Notes under the pieces: model-generated
What the model was told of the DNA's origin: nothing
The model's input: the letters and a program-made list of their open reading frames with translations, nothing else
Database searches by the model: none
From: Acetobacter oeni
GTDB lineage: Bacteria > Pseudomonadota > Alphaproteobacteria > Acetobacterales > Acetobacteraceae
DNA: 64,000 nucleotides
Assembly: GCF_011516825.1 (NCBI RefSeq)
Contig: NZ_WOTA01000002.1
Span: 186,001-250,000, forward strand
Reading direction: 5' to 3'
Shown here: positions 37,284-46,308 of the stretch, one piece after another
Numbering within the stretch: position 1 is the stretch's first letter
How the letters are laid out: each line of letters opens with the position of its first letter
Position numbers and translations under genes: made by a program

Positions 37284-37919
37284 TCAGGGGATTCCGATCA
37301 GTTTGTGGGTTTGCAGTGAGAGGCGCCAGCGGGGGTGTTCGAGGCAGTACTGCGTTGCGGCGTCCGTATTCGTTTTCTGGTCGGGGCCATCCATTGGCTG
37401 GAGCCAGAACTGTTCGAAGTCGAGTGCCAGGAAATCCTGCGGGTCGAAGGTGGTCTGAGGATAGACGAGTTTCAGTTCCTGTCCGCTTTTTTGCAGGAGT
37501 GTGCTGCCGGCTTTCGGGCTGATGCAGAGCCAGTCGATTCCGGACGGGGCGGCGATGGTGCCGTTGCTTTCGACGGCGATGGTGAAGTCCTGCTCATGTA
37601 CGGCGTCGATCAGCGGTGTGTCGAGCTGGAGCAGGGGTTCTCCGCCGGTGAAGACGACGAAGCGGCGGTCTCTGCCTGGTGCGGGCCATGTGGCGGCGAT
37701 GGCTTCGGCCAGGGCTTTGGCGTTGTCGAACCGGCCGCCGCCGGGACCGTCGGTGCCGATGAAGTCGGTATCGCAGAACTGGCAGGTGGCTTTTTCCCGG
37801 TCGGCTTCGCGGCCGGTCCAGAGATTGCATCCGGCAAAGCGGCAGAACACGGCGGCGCGGCCGGTTTGTCCGCCTTCGCCCTGCAGGGTGTGGAAGAGTT
37901 CCTTCACGGAGTACGTCAT
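37284..37919 (-). CDS. queE: 7-carboxy-7-deazaguanine synthase (radical SAM)
   Basis: A 211-residue protein. The cluster cysteines are in [25 protein letters not shown], the expanded CX14CX2C form of QueE seen in Burkholderia-type enzymes. [10 protein letters not shown] is the SAM-binding GGEP motif, and VESNGT and the late SPKAG segment follow. It makes the deazapurine ring from 6-carboxytetrahydropterin. ATG 37919 is where homology begins. Two bases separate it from queC. Confidence 0.94.
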   Translation of the reverse strand: MTYSVKELFHTLQGEGGQTGRAAVFCRFAGCNLWTGREADREKATCQFCDTDFIGTDGPGGGRFDNAKALAEAIAATWPAPGRDRRFVVFTGGEPLLQLDTPLIDAVHEQDFTIAVESNGTIAAPSGIDWLCISPKAGSTLLQKSGQELKLVYPQTTFDPQDFLALDFEQFWLQPMDGPDQKTNTDAATQYCLEHPRWRLSLQTHKLIGIP

Positions 37920-38006
37920 GGGCGGTGATGTCGGACAGAGCGGCGGGGAAGGCAAGGGGTTTTCCCGTTGCCGGGTGTTCGTGAGGCTGGTTTTTGTGTG
38001 GCGGGT

Positions 38007-38330
38007 TCAGTTCCGGTACGGGGCCGGCAGGATGATGGCGGCGCCGGCGAGGCTGAGGAGGACGCCGGCGATATCGGCGCGGTCCGGGTGGACGCCATCG
38101 ACGGCCCGGAGCCAGATGAGGGCTACGGTGATGTAGATTCCGCCGTAAGCGGCATAGGCGCGTCCGGCGGCGTTTGTGTCGATGAGAGTGAGGAGCCGGG
38201 CGAACAGCACGAGGGAGGCGCATCCGGGGACGAGCCAGAGAGGGGTGCGGCCTTCGCGCAGGTAGATCCGGAAGGAGTAGCATCCGCCGATTTCGGCGAG
38301 TGCGGCGGCGGTGTAGATGAGAATGGTCAC
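38007..38330 (-). CDS. YnfA/UPF0060 family small membrane protein
   Basis: A 107-residue protein with four predicted helices, from a GTG start. TAAALAEIGGCYSFRIYLREGRTPLW is the family signature, followed by AAGRAYAAYGGIYITVALIWLRAVDGVHPDRADIAG. YnfA proteins resemble small multidrug resistance transporters. The function is uncertain. It lies 87 bases upstream of queE on the same strand and may be co-transcribed with it. Its length matches E. coli YnfA (108). Confidence 0.88.
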   Translation of the reverse strand: MTILIYTAAALAEIGGCYSFRIYLREGRTPLWLVPGCASLVLFARLLTLIDTNAAGRAYAAYGGIYITVALIWLRAVDGVHPDRADIAGVLLSLAGAAIILPAPYRN

Positions 38331-38400
38331 GGGGGCTCGCGGAACGGGGGCGTGTTGTGTGATGGAGCCACAGGGCGGGCGGGTGTCATCCGTGGTTGTT

Positions 38401-38483
38401 GTCCGGCCCCGCCCCGATCTGTCGATAAACAGACCGGTTTCCGGAGGCCTCTGGCCTTTGGCGGGTTCCGGGACAAAGTCCGG
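38401..38483. repeat. Dispersed GC-rich intergenic repeat, unit 5
   Basis: GTCCGG at the left end and aaagtccgg at the right end flank cagaccggtttccggaggcc and ctttggcgggtt, the same core as at 48.2 and 59.9 kb. Confidence 0.7.
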
Positions 38484-38780
38484 AGAAAACGGGAACAGAG
38501 CCGTCTGTGTCTGAGAAGCGGGAAGTGCCGGGGTGTTTTGTGCTCCGGTAATAATATGCCGCATTTTATGGTGGTCGTTTTCTGTTTAACGGTATATTTA
38601 TTATAATTTATGCTATATTTATGTAGTTCTCTGAATATATCAAAATACAAAAACAGGAAAATGAAAATCAGTCTTTTTGTTTTTTAACGGTTTATTGTCT
38701 TTGATTATTTCCGGGGTGTCGTTACATCGATTTCATCAGATGACGTGAACTCTGGCATTCAGGAAACGGAGCAAAATACG

Positions 38781-39200
38781 ATGTCCACCATGCGCGAACT
38801 CTCGGTTGCTGAACTTGATGAAGTCTCCGGTGGCTGCCGCAGTTTTGGCGGCGGCGGAGCAGGTCATTCATCATGTAATCCGCAACCGTCCTGCGGGTCT
38901 TCCACATCGCTTTCCGGTCTGATCGGAGCGTATGCGGGGTATCTGGCGGGCATGTATAATGTTGCTGCTGATTACATCAACGGCGCCAGCTGCTCCACGA
39001 CTGCGAGTGCGTGGCAGAACGTGGCGACGGACATGCAGATCGGTTATGCCGACACGAAGGGCATGTCGGTTTCCGGTGCTGAGAGCTTCCTGCAGCAGAC
39101 GGTGGCCGCGATTCAGGGGGCTCAGAGCTATAGCGGTTGTGGTTCTCTCTCGCTTACCACGATTGCTTTCCCGACGAACGGCACGGGCGCTCTGGGCTGA
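38781..39200 (+). CDS. Orphan precursor peptide with double-glycine leader (bacteriocin-like)
   Basis: A 139-residue product. The first 18 residues, MSTMRELSVAELDEVSGG, match the class II bacteriocin/microcin leader pattern (EL-S-xx-EL-xx-V-S-GG). The predicted mature part of 121 residues starts at Cys19 and has a Gly/Ser-rich first third (SFGGGGAGHSSC), a helical middle rich in Ala, Tyr and Gly (GLIGAYAGYLAGMYN) and five cysteines. GGAG lies 9 bases before the ATG, and a strong terminator follows. Flanking DNA is AT-rich, unlike the rest of the window. No C39-peptidase ABC exporter or immunity gene is adjacent. Activity is unknown. Confidence 0.75.
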   Translation: MSTMRELSVAELDEVSGGCRSFGGGGAGHSSCNPQPSCGSSTSLSGLIGAYAGYLAGMYNVAADYINGASCSTTASAWQNVATDMQIGYADTKGMSVSGAESFLQQTVAAIQGAQSYSGCGSLSLTTIAFPTNGTGALG

Positions 39201-39222
39201 TCCACGGCTCTGTCAGAGACGG

Positions 39223-39257
39223 TATCCCGGCGGCGTTTCTTTGCCGGGATATTTTTT
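39223..39257 (+). terminator. Intrinsic terminator after the GG-leader peptide gene
   Basis: TATCCCGGC (39223-39231) pairs with GCCGGGATA (39243-39251) and is followed by TTTTTT, 20 bases after the stop. It is a classic rho-independent signal. Confidence 0.92.
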
Positions 39258-39694
39258 ATCGATTATGAAAAGTATCAGAAATAGTTTTCTGTTATCAGAG
39301 ATTATCTGACTCAGTTTATTTGATTTTACGAAATTCAGCCGGGATTTCCGCTGACTTTTATCTTTCATCCTGAAGTTGGGATGTGGAATCATTTTCTTTA
39401 AGGTGATTTCGGGCTTTATCAGAACCATATGGTTTCAGTAAAAATGCTCTGGCCGCAGGAGCGATTCCGGAATCTGCGGAGACTCCGGTACTTCTGTGCA
39501 TGTCGGGGGTGTTTCAGCTTTTCGGGAGCCGGACGCGCGGCTTGCGCCGGTTGTCGTGTCATTGCCCTGGGTGGCTGGTCGTTATGGTCGGGGGGTCGTT
39601 GAGGGCTGCTTTGTTGCCGGTGGCGGCGATGTGTCTGGTCCGAAGCTGTTACCCCGCCCGCTGATGCTGATCGACGGGCGGGGCATTGCGGGTT
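39258..39694. other. AT-rich then G-rich intergenic stretch, no gene seen
   Basis: Bases to about 39440 are AT-rich and appear to belong to the same atypical pocket as the peptide gene. From 39450 the normal GC-rich composition returns. A stem CCCCGCCCG (39652-39660) / CGGGCGGGG (39675-39683) lies just after the stop of the next minus-strand gene and could end its transcript, though without a T-run. Confidence 0.5.
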
Positions 39695-40048
39695 TCAGAT
39701 GTTTTTCTTTACTTCGTCGAAGGCATCGAGGATGCGGGTCGAGTAAACGAGTGCCGCGCCTGCGTTCAGGGCGATGGCGACGCTCAGGGCCTCTCCGATT
39801 TCATCGCGTGTTGCGCCGGCTTTCGCGGCTTCGGCGGCGTGGATGGTAATGCAGCCGTCGCAGCGTGTTGTGGCGGCGACGGCGAGGGCGATCAGTTCCC
39901 GGGTTTTTGCATCCAGGTGGCCGGTTTTTTCGCCAGCACCGTTCAGGGCAAGCACGGCGGAGACGGTGTCCGGAGACAGGCTGGCGTAATTGCCGATGGC
40001 TGTGCCGAGGTGCTCGCGGCGGGCGTTCCAGTCTGTCCAGTCGGTCAT
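39695..40048 (-). CDS. Carboxymuconolactone decarboxylase/AhpD-like protein
   Basis: A 117-residue all-helical protein. TRCDGCITIHAAEAAKAGATRDEIGEAL is the CxxC-xxxHxxxA signature of the AhpD-like family. The two cysteines and His suggest peroxidase or thiol-disulfide activity rather than lactone decarboxylation. It is a single gene, and the partner reductase is unknown. Confidence 0.9.
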   Translation of the reverse strand: MTDWTDWNARREHLGTAIGNYASLSPDTVSAVLALNGAGEKTGHLDAKTRELIALAVAATTRCDGCITIHAAEAAKAGATRDEIGEALSVAIALNAGAALVYSTRILDAFDEVKKNI

Positions 40049-40102
40049 GATGCTATGCCTTTTGTGGTTCTGAGGTGGTTTGTGTCCGGAAACGACAGGG
40101 CT

Positions 40103-40141
40103 GCTCTGACGTCCGTTATCGGGACGTCAGAGCACTTTTTT
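40103..40141 (+). terminator. Strong plus-strand terminator without an upstream plus-strand gene
   Basis: GCTCTGACGTCC (40103-40114) and GGACGTCAGAGC (40122-40133) form a perfect 12-bp stem, followed by ACTTTTTT. The nearest upstream plus-strand gene ends at 39200 with its own terminator. The region between is occupied by the minus-strand AhpD-like gene. Confidence 0.82.
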
Positions 40142-40272
40142 AAGGCGTAACGCGGAGCCGGGGCGTCCGGACAGGGTGGTTTCGTTCACCTGAGCGTGAT
40201 CGGGGTTTCACGAGGTGGTGTGAAGGGCGGCTGAATCTTGCTGATAGCTCTCTCTCTCGCTATCGGCTGAGT

Positions 40273-41523
40273 ATGAACGTTCTCAATGACAGATCCGCCG
40301 ATCGTGTGTCCGACCTGGTTTCCGCCGTCGCGGCCGTGCCGCAGGATGTGGGGCCGCTTGCGCTTTATCATGCGCGCGTGGCGGACGGCCTGCTCAGGTC
40401 TGATCCGGATCAGGAGCGGGTTGCGGCGCGGCTGGACCGTCTCTGGACGGAGCTGAAAACCTATCATCCGCCGCCGGTCCCACCGGAGCCGGAAAAGGAG
40501 AAGAAGGGGTTTCTGGCATCAGTGATGCGGCGTTTGCCGGCTGTGCTGCACCGGGAGAAGGAGGGTCCGCCACCGCCCCGGGGTGTTTATATCGTCGGGC
40601 GTGTCGGGCGCGGCAAGACGATGCTGATGGATCTGTTTTTCTCCTGCGCGCCGCTGAAGAAGAAGCAGCGGATTCATTTTCTGTCGTTCATGCAGGAAGT
40701 GCATCAGCGGCTGCGGCGGCTGAAACTTGAGAATCCGGGCATGTCCGATCCGATTCCGCCGCTTGCGCGGACGATCGCGGCGGATGCGACGTTGCTGTGC
40801 TTCGATGAGTTTCAGATCAATGACATTGCCGATGCGATGATTCTTGGTCGTCTGTTCGACGCGCTGTTTCAGGAACACGTCATTATTGTTGCGACGTCGA
40901 ACACCGTGCCGGGCGATCTGTTTCAGAATCGTCCGGGGGCGGATGCGTTCAGGCCTTTCATTGCCGTCATTCATCGTAATCTCGATACGGAGACGCTGGA
41001 TTCGGAGACGGATTACCGGCGGGGACGCGAGCAGGATGATACGACCTGGATCGTCCCGGCGGATGAGACGGCGCGGCACCGGCTGGACAAGGTGGTTGCG
41101 CGATATGGCGATGGTCATGAACCCGAGGAAGTGACGCTTGAGTTCAGCGGGCGGACTCTGCCGGTCGATCATGCACAGGGGCCGGTTGCGCGGTTCGACT
41201 TCACTTCTCTGTGTAGCCGGCCGCTGGGGCCGGGCGATTATCTGGCGGTTGCGAAGCGTTTTCCGGTGATTGTCGTTGACGATATTCCGGCGCTTGGCCC
41301 TGACGACGCGAATGTCGCGCGCCGGTTCATCACGCTGATCGATGCGCTCTATGACAACGGAAATCTGCTGTTTGTCTCGGCTGACGCCACGCCGGACCAG
41401 CTTTTTCCGGAGGGCGAGGGGGCGGATGCTTTCGCGCGCACGGCGTCCCGGCTGGCAGAGATGAGCAGCGAGAGCTGGCTGGCCCGCGCTCATGCTCCGG
41501 GGGGCTGCCTCTCCAGACCGTGA
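40273..41523 (+). CDS. zapE: AFG1/ZapE-type ATPase
   Basis: A 416-residue AAA+ protein. Walker A is GRVGRGKTMLMDLFF (near 111-125), and Walker B is LLCFDEFQINDIADAMILGRLF. TSNTVPGDLFQN is sensor 1, and the late VDDIPALGPDDANVARRFITLIDALYD segment is family-specific. In E. coli ZapE interacts with FtsZ; mitochondrial AFG1 handles membrane proteins. In alphaproteobacteria the gene is often near the TCA cycle genes, as here, 300 bases before sucA. Confidence 0.92.
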   Translation: MNVLNDRSADRVSDLVSAVAAVPQDVGPLALYHARVADGLLRSDPDQERVAARLDRLWTELKTYHPPPVPPEPEKEKKGFLASVMRRLPAVLHREKEGPPPPRGVYIVGRVGRGKTMLMDLFFSCAPLKKKQRIHFLSFMQEVHQRLRRLKLENPGMSDPIPPLARTIAADATLLCFDEFQINDIADAMILGRLFDALFQEHVIIVATSNTVPGDLFQNRPGADAFRPFIAVIHRNLDTETLDSETDYRRGREQDDTTWIVPADETARHRLDKVVARYGDGHEPEEVTLEFSGRTLPVDHAQGPVARFDFTSLCSRPLGPGDYLAVAKRFPVIVVDDIPALGPDDANVARRFITLIDALYDNGNLLFVSADATPDQLFPEGEGADAFARTASRLAEMSSESWLARAHAPGGCLSRP

Positions 41524-41831
41524 CAGCCGGCGGTCTTGTCCGGCCTGGTTACGGGGTCTAGCAGATTTGCCAGCGGGTCCGGGCTTTTCCGGGCCAGAGT
41601 CGGGTGACCGGCAGTCGGGGTGACTGGCCGGGCAGGCAACGGAGGCACGTCGGGTATGTGTTCACGTTCAGGGCGATTGTCTCTTTCGCGGGCGTTCTTT
41701 CGCCGCCGGATCACCGGATTTTCAGTTTTGCGGACAACAGTCATGCGGGAACGGCCTGTGGACCGGCTTCTGGCGGTGGTGCCTGATGCCTCTCCCGCGG
41801 ACTTGCGACAAGACAAGGGAGTGTTCTGATA
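41524..41831. promoter_or_regulatory. Upstream region of the suc genes
   Basis: About 308 bases with no gene. It contains a near-direct repeat (gtcgggtgaccgg, then gtcggggtgactgg, 41601-41634) and ends with GGGAG before the sucA ATG. The promoter probably lies here; no clear -35/-10 pair was identified. Confidence 0.4.
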
Positions 41832-44684
41832 ATGGCGGGCACCGATCTCCTTACGGCGGCGCTGAGTGGCAGCAATATTGCTTACGTCGCGGATCTTTAT
41901 GCACGATGGGCGAAAGATCCGAAGAGCGTCGATCCGTCCTTTGCGAGCCTGTTTGGCTCGCTGGACGATGAGGCGGCCTCGATCCTGCAGGATGCGTCGG
42001 GCGCGTCCTGGGCGCCGCGCAGGTCGATCATCACGGGTGATGAGCCGGCTCCTGCCGTTGCGGGCAAAGGCTCCGGTCTGGCGGCTTCCGACAGTCTGGC
42101 TGTTGCTCAGCTGATTCGCGGTTTCCGCGAGTTCGGGCATCTTGAGGCGAAGACGGACCCTCTGGGGCTGAAGGTGCCGAAGCCGGCGCCTGAGCTTGAT
42201 CCGGCGACGTACGGGTTCGGCGCCGGTGATCTGGATCGTCCTGTTTATATCGGGAAGGTGCTGTCTCCGCTTCTGTCGGGCCGTGACACGGCGACGGTGA
42301 AGGAGATCGTGGCGGCGCTGCGCGGGATTTATTGCGGTGTGATCGGGGCGGAATACATTTATGTCCGTTCGGAGGAGCAGCGCGAGTGGTTCCGGTCCCG
42401 CATTGAGGGCGACAACTGGCAGCAGAGTGTCACGATCGAGGAGCAGAAATCGATCCTGAAGAACCTGACGGAAGCGGAAGGGTTCGAGACGTTCTGCCAG
42501 AAGCGCTATGTTGGCGCGAAGCGGTTCGGGCTTGAGGGGGGCGAGGTGTCCATCCCCGCGCTTCATGCGGTGATCGATCAGGTTGCTCAGCAGGGTGTGA
42601 AATCGGTTGCCATCGGCATGGCGCATCGCGGGCGCCTCAACACGCTGGTCAACGTGGTTCGCAAGCCTTACGTCGCGATGTTCAGTGAATTTGCCGGTGT
42701 CTCGTTCAAGCCCGATAATGTCGCCGGGTCGGGCGATGTGAAATATCATCTGGGTTCCTCGACGGATGTCGAGATTGGCGGTCATCCCGTTCATATCTCG
42801 TTGCAGCCGAATCCGTCTCATCTGGAAGCGGTCGATCCTGTTATCTGCGGTAAGGTTCGCGCGGCGCAGGACGATGACGGTGACACGGAGACACGTCTCT
42901 CCCACATGGCGATTCAGATCCATGGCGATGCGGCTTTTGCCGGTCAGGGTGTGGTGTATGAGACGCTGTCGATGTCGCAGCTCACCGGTTACCGGACGGG
43001 TGGTTCGATCCACATTATCGTCAATAACCAGATCGGGTTCACGACCAATCCGGTTGACGGACATTCCGGCATTTACGGGTCCGACATGGCGAAGGCCATC
43101 GAGGCGCCGGTGCTGCATGTCAATGGCGACGATGCCGAGGCCGTGGTTTATGTATCCCGTCTGGCGGCGGATTACCGGCAGAAATTCGCCAGTGATGTTG
43201 TGCTCGATATCGTCTGCTACCGTCGTTATGGCCATAATGAGCTTGATGAGCCGGTGTTCACGCAGCCGGTCATGTATAAGGCCATTGCCGGTCACATGAC
43301 GCCGCATGCCGTGTATGCCGATCGTCTGGTGAAAGCCGGTGTGCTGTCCGAGGACAGTGTGAAATCGCAGTGGGATGCTTTCGAGGCGAAGCTCGACGAG
43401 GATTTCAAGGCGGCTCAGTCTTACAAGGTGAATAAGGCTGACTGGCTTGAGGGGGCGTGGTCCGGGATGGAAGCGCCGAAATCGGGTGACCAGCCGCAGC
43501 CGAAGACGGGTATTTCAGCGGATGTTCTGAAAAAAATCGGTGCGGCGATCACGACCGTTCCGGAAGGCTTCGATCTTAACGCCAAGATTGTCCGTCAGCT
43601 GAAAGCCAAGACGAAGGCGATTGAGACGGGCGAAGGAATTGACTGGGCGACCGGTGAGGCGCTGGGGTTCGGGTCGCTTTTGCTTGAGAAGCATCGCATC
43701 CGGTTTTCGGGCGAGGATGTGGAGCGTGGCACGTTCAGTCAGCGTCATGCGGTTGTTTTCGATCAGACGAGGCAGGTGCCTTATACGCTGCTCAACCATA
43801 TCGAGCCCGGCCAGACGAAGGCGGAGTTCTGGAATTCGCATCTGTCCGAGTTTGGTGTGCTGGGTTTCGAGTATGGCTACACGATGCACAACCCGAACAC
43901 GCTTGTGGTGTGGGAAGCGCAGTTCGGTGATTTTGCCAACGGCGCCCAGGTGATCATCGACCAGTTTGTCGCTTCCGGTGAGACGAAGTGGCTGCGGATG
44001 TCCGGTCTGGTGATGCTGCTGCCGCATGGTTACGAGGGACAGGGTCCGGAGCATTCCTCGGCCCGTCTGGAGCGGTATCTGCAACTCTGCGCTGAAGATA
44101 ACATGTTTGTCTGCAACATCACGACCCCGGCGAATTACTTCCATGCGCTGCGTCGTCAGTTGAAGCTGTCTTACCGCAAGCCGCTGATTCTGATGGAACC
44201 GAAGTCACTGCTGCGTCATAAGCTGGCGGTTTCCCCTCTGGCTGATTTTGAGGGCAACACGGCGTTCCGTCCGGTGATCGGGGAGATTGAACCGATTGAT
44301 GCGGGAAAAGTGGATCGTGTCGTGATCTGTTCCGGCAAGGTTTATTATGATCTGCTTCAGGAGCGTCGTGAGCAGAAGCGCGACACGACGGCGATTATCC
44401 GTCTGGAGCAGTTCTATCCGTTCCCCGAGGCGGAACTTGCGGCTGAGCTGAAGAAATATCCGGCTGCGAAAGACATCGTCTGGTGTCAGGAAGAAACGCG
44501 GAACGGCGGTGGCTGGCACTTTGTTGACCGGCTGATCGAGGGGTCGCTTGAGAAGGCCGGCCATAAGGTCGGGCGTCCGGCTTATGTGGGGCGCGCGACT
44601 GCTGCGAGCCCGGCGACCGGTCTGGCGAAAACCCATGCGGCCGAGCAGGCCGCGCTTGTTAAGGAAGCGCTGGGCCTGAGCTGA
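41832..44684 (+). CDS. sucA: 2-oxoglutarate dehydrogenase E1 component
   Basis: A 950-residue protein. The N-terminal E2-binding segment reads SNIAYVADLYARWAKDPKSVDPSF. The thiamine diphosphate region has IGMAHRGRLNTLVNV and IHGDAAFAGQGVVYETL. The C-terminal half shows the transketolase-like domain (GQGPEHSSARLERYLQL) and CQEETRNGGGWHFV. It decarboxylates 2-oxoglutarate in the TCA cycle. GGGAG precedes the ATG. Its presence means this strain can have a complete oxidative branch at this step. A terminator lies before sucB. Confidence 0.97.
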   Translation: MAGTDLLTAALSGSNIAYVADLYARWAKDPKSVDPSFASLFGSLDDEAASILQDASGASWAPRRSIITGDEPAPAVAGKGSGLAASDSLAVAQLIRGFREFGHLEAKTDPLGLKVPKPAPELDPATYGFGAGDLDRPVYIGKVLSPLLSGRDTATVKEIVAALRGIYCGVIGAEYIYVRSEEQREWFRSRIEGDNWQQSVTIEEQKSILKNLTEAEGFETFCQKRYVGAKRFGLEGGEVSIPALHAVIDQVAQQGVKSVAIGMAHRGRLNTLVNVVRKPYVAMFSEFAGVSFKPDNVAGSGDVKYHLGSSTDVEIGGHPVHISLQPNPSHLEAVDPVICGKVRAAQDDDGDTETRLSHMAIQIHGDAAFAGQGVVYETLSMSQLTGYRTGGSIHIIVNNQIGFTTNPVDGHSGIYGSDMAKAIEAPVLHVNGDDAEAVVYVSRLAADYRQKFASDVVLDIVCYRRYGHNELDEPVFTQPVMYKAIAGHMTPHAVYADRLVKAGVLSEDSVKSQWDAFEAKLDEDFKAAQSYKVNKADWLEGAWSGMEAPKSGDQPQPKTGISADVLKKIGAAITTVPEGFDLNAKIVRQLKAKTKAIETGEGIDWATGEALGFGSLLLEKHRIRFSGEDVERGTFSQRHAVVFDQTRQVPYTLLNHIEPGQTKAEFWNSHLSEFGVLGFEYGYTMHNPNTLVVWEAQFGDFANGAQVIIDQFVASGETKWLRMSGLVMLLPHGYEGQGPEHSSARLERYLQLCAEDNMFVCNITTPANYFHALRRQLKLSYRKPLILMEPKSLLRHKLAVSPLADFEGNTAFRPVIGEIEPIDAGKVDRVVICSGKVYYDLLQERREQKRDTTAIIRLEQFYPFPEAELAAELKKYPAAKDIVWCQEETRNGGGWHFVDRLIEGSLEKAGHKVGRPAYVGRATAASPATGLAKTHAAEQAALVKEALGLS

Positions 44685-44695
44685 AGGCTTCTGAA

Positions 44696-44726
44696 AACCG
44701 GGCGCCGCAGGGTGGCCCGGTTTTTC
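44696..44726 (+). terminator. Intrinsic terminator between sucA and sucB
   Basis: AACCGGGC (44696-44703) pairs with GCCCGGTT (44715-44722), followed by a T-rich tail. It lies 12 bases after the sucA stop. Confidence 0.82.
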
Positions 44727-44906
44727 TTTGTGCGCGCTGTTTATGCCTGCCCTGTGCTCACCGGGATACGTCTCGCAGACGTGATGGCAGGTCGCTGGCG
44801 AGTGAATTCCGAACGCCGCAGATTGGCGGCATAACGCGATGACGACGCGTCGCAGGTCCGGGTGGCCTGTTAAGATGTGGATTCGAAAAGGGAAGTGGGA
44901 AGCGAG

Positions 44907-46145
44907 ATGTCAGTCGAGATCAAGGTGCCGACGCTGGGCGAGAGTGTCACCACGGCGACCGTTGCAAAGTGGCTGAAAAAAGCAGGCGAGGCGGTTACGG
45001 CTGACGAGCCTGTTGCCGAGCTGGAAACCGACAAGGTGACGGTTGAGGTTCCGGCGCCGCAGGCCGGCGTTCTGGAAAACCTGGTTGCGAAAGAAGGCGA
45101 CGAGGTTGAGGTTGGCGCTCTGCTGGCCACGCTGGACCCGAACGGCAAGGCGTCGGCGAAGCCTGCCGCTCCCGAGGCTGCGGCGCCGAAAGCCGCCGCG
45201 CCGAAGCCCGCTCCGGCGGCGGTTGCGAAATCGGCTCCGGCTCCGGTTAAATCCGCTCCGGTCGATGCCGTTGCCGCGCTGCCGGCGGCCCGCAAGATGA
45301 TGGCGGAGAAGGGTGTTGCCGCCGATCAGGTCGGAACCGGCACGGGCAGGGACGGACGGATCACCAAGGGTGATGTTCTGGCCTTCCTGTCGCAGCCTCC
45401 CGCTGCGGTTCCGGCTGCGGCCAGCAGGCCGCCGCGTCAGGACGATCCGCGTGAAGAGCGCGTGAAGATGACGCGTCTGCGTCGCACGATCGCGCGTCGT
45501 CTGAAGGATGCGCAGAACACGGCGGCGATGCTGACCACGTTCAATGAAATCGACATGTCGGCTGCGAAGCAGATGCGCGTTGAGTTTCAGGATGCGTTCG
45601 TGAAAAAGAACGGTGTGAAGCTGGGCTTCATGTCGATCTTCTCGAAGGCGGTGATTGCGGCTCTGGCCGAGTTTCCGGCGATCAACGCGGAGATCGACGG
45701 GGATGACGTGATTTATCGTCACTTCGTCAATCTCGGGATCGCGGTTGGCGGGCCGAACGGTCTTGTGGTTCCGGTGATCCGGGATGCGGAAGAGCTGAGC
45801 CATGCCCAGATCGAGAAGAAGATCGCGGGCTTCGGCAAGGCGGCGCGCGAGGGCACGCTGAAGATCGACGATCTGGCCGGTGGCACGTTCTCGATCACCA
45901 ATGGCGGGATTTACGGCTCGATGCTGTCCACGCCGATCCTGAACGCGCCGCAGTCCGGCATTCTGGGGATGCACAACATTGTCGATCGTCCGGTGGCGGT
46001 GAACGGCAAGGTTGAGATCCGGCCGATCATGTATGTGGCACTGTCTTACGATCACCGGATTGTGGACGGGAAGGAGGCGGTCAGCTTCCTGGTCAGCGTG
46101 AAGAAGTATGTGGAAGATCCGCGCAGTCTGCTGCTCGGACTCTGA
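44907..46145 (+). CDS. sucB: 2-oxoglutarate dehydrogenase E2 (dihydrolipoyl succinyltransferase)
   Basis: A 412-residue protein. The lipoyl domain has Lys43 in LETDKV. An Ala/Pro/Lys linker (83-122) follows, then the E1/E3-binding domain ([35 protein letters not shown]). The catalytic domain ends in [13 protein letters not shown] with His383. It transfers the succinyl group to CoA. The ATG at 44907 was chosen over an in-frame ATG 30 bases upstream because family homology begins there. Confidence 0.96.
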   Translation: MSVEIKVPTLGESVTTATVAKWLKKAGEAVTADEPVAELETDKVTVEVPAPQAGVLENLVAKEGDEVEVGALLATLDPNGKASAKPAAPEAAAPKAAAPKPAPAAVAKSAPAPVKSAPVDAVAALPAARKMMAEKGVAADQVGTGTGRDGRITKGDVLAFLSQPPAAVPAAASRPPRQDDPREERVKMTRLRRTIARRLKDAQNTAAMLTTFNEIDMSAAKQMRVEFQDAFVKKNGVKLGFMSIFSKAVIAALAEFPAINAEIDGDDVIYRHFVNLGIAVGGPNGLVVPVIRDAEELSHAQIEKKIAGFGKAAREGTLKIDDLAGGTFSITNGGIYGSMLSTPILNAPQSGILGMHNIVDRPVAVNGKVEIRPIMYVALSYDHRIVDGKEAVSFLVSVKKYVEDPRSLLLGL

Positions 46146-46158
46146 GGGAGGGAGCCTG

Positions 46159-46198
46159 CCCCGGAGGCGTTCTCCGGGGTGGTTTTCTGATTTTTGCA
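46159..46198 (+). terminator. Terminator-like hairpin after sucB
   Basis: CCCCGGA (46159-46165) pairs with TCCGGGG (46173-46179), followed by tggttttctgattttt. It lies 14 bases after the sucB stop and 110 bases before lpdA. Confidence 0.72.
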
Positions 46199-46308
46199 GT
46201 GACCGGGTAAGGTGCTGCGGCTCCGGGATGCCGGGGCGCGAACCGGGCGGACGGCGCGGGGTGTGCGGCACCTGAGGCGTCGACCGGCTTCAATCGGGAC
46301 GGGGAAAT

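Noticed and set aside
39496-39849. 117-codon frame overlapping the AhpD-like gene on the other strand
   Set aside because: It is largely antisense to a clear gene, and the residues are biased (Arg/Gly-rich).
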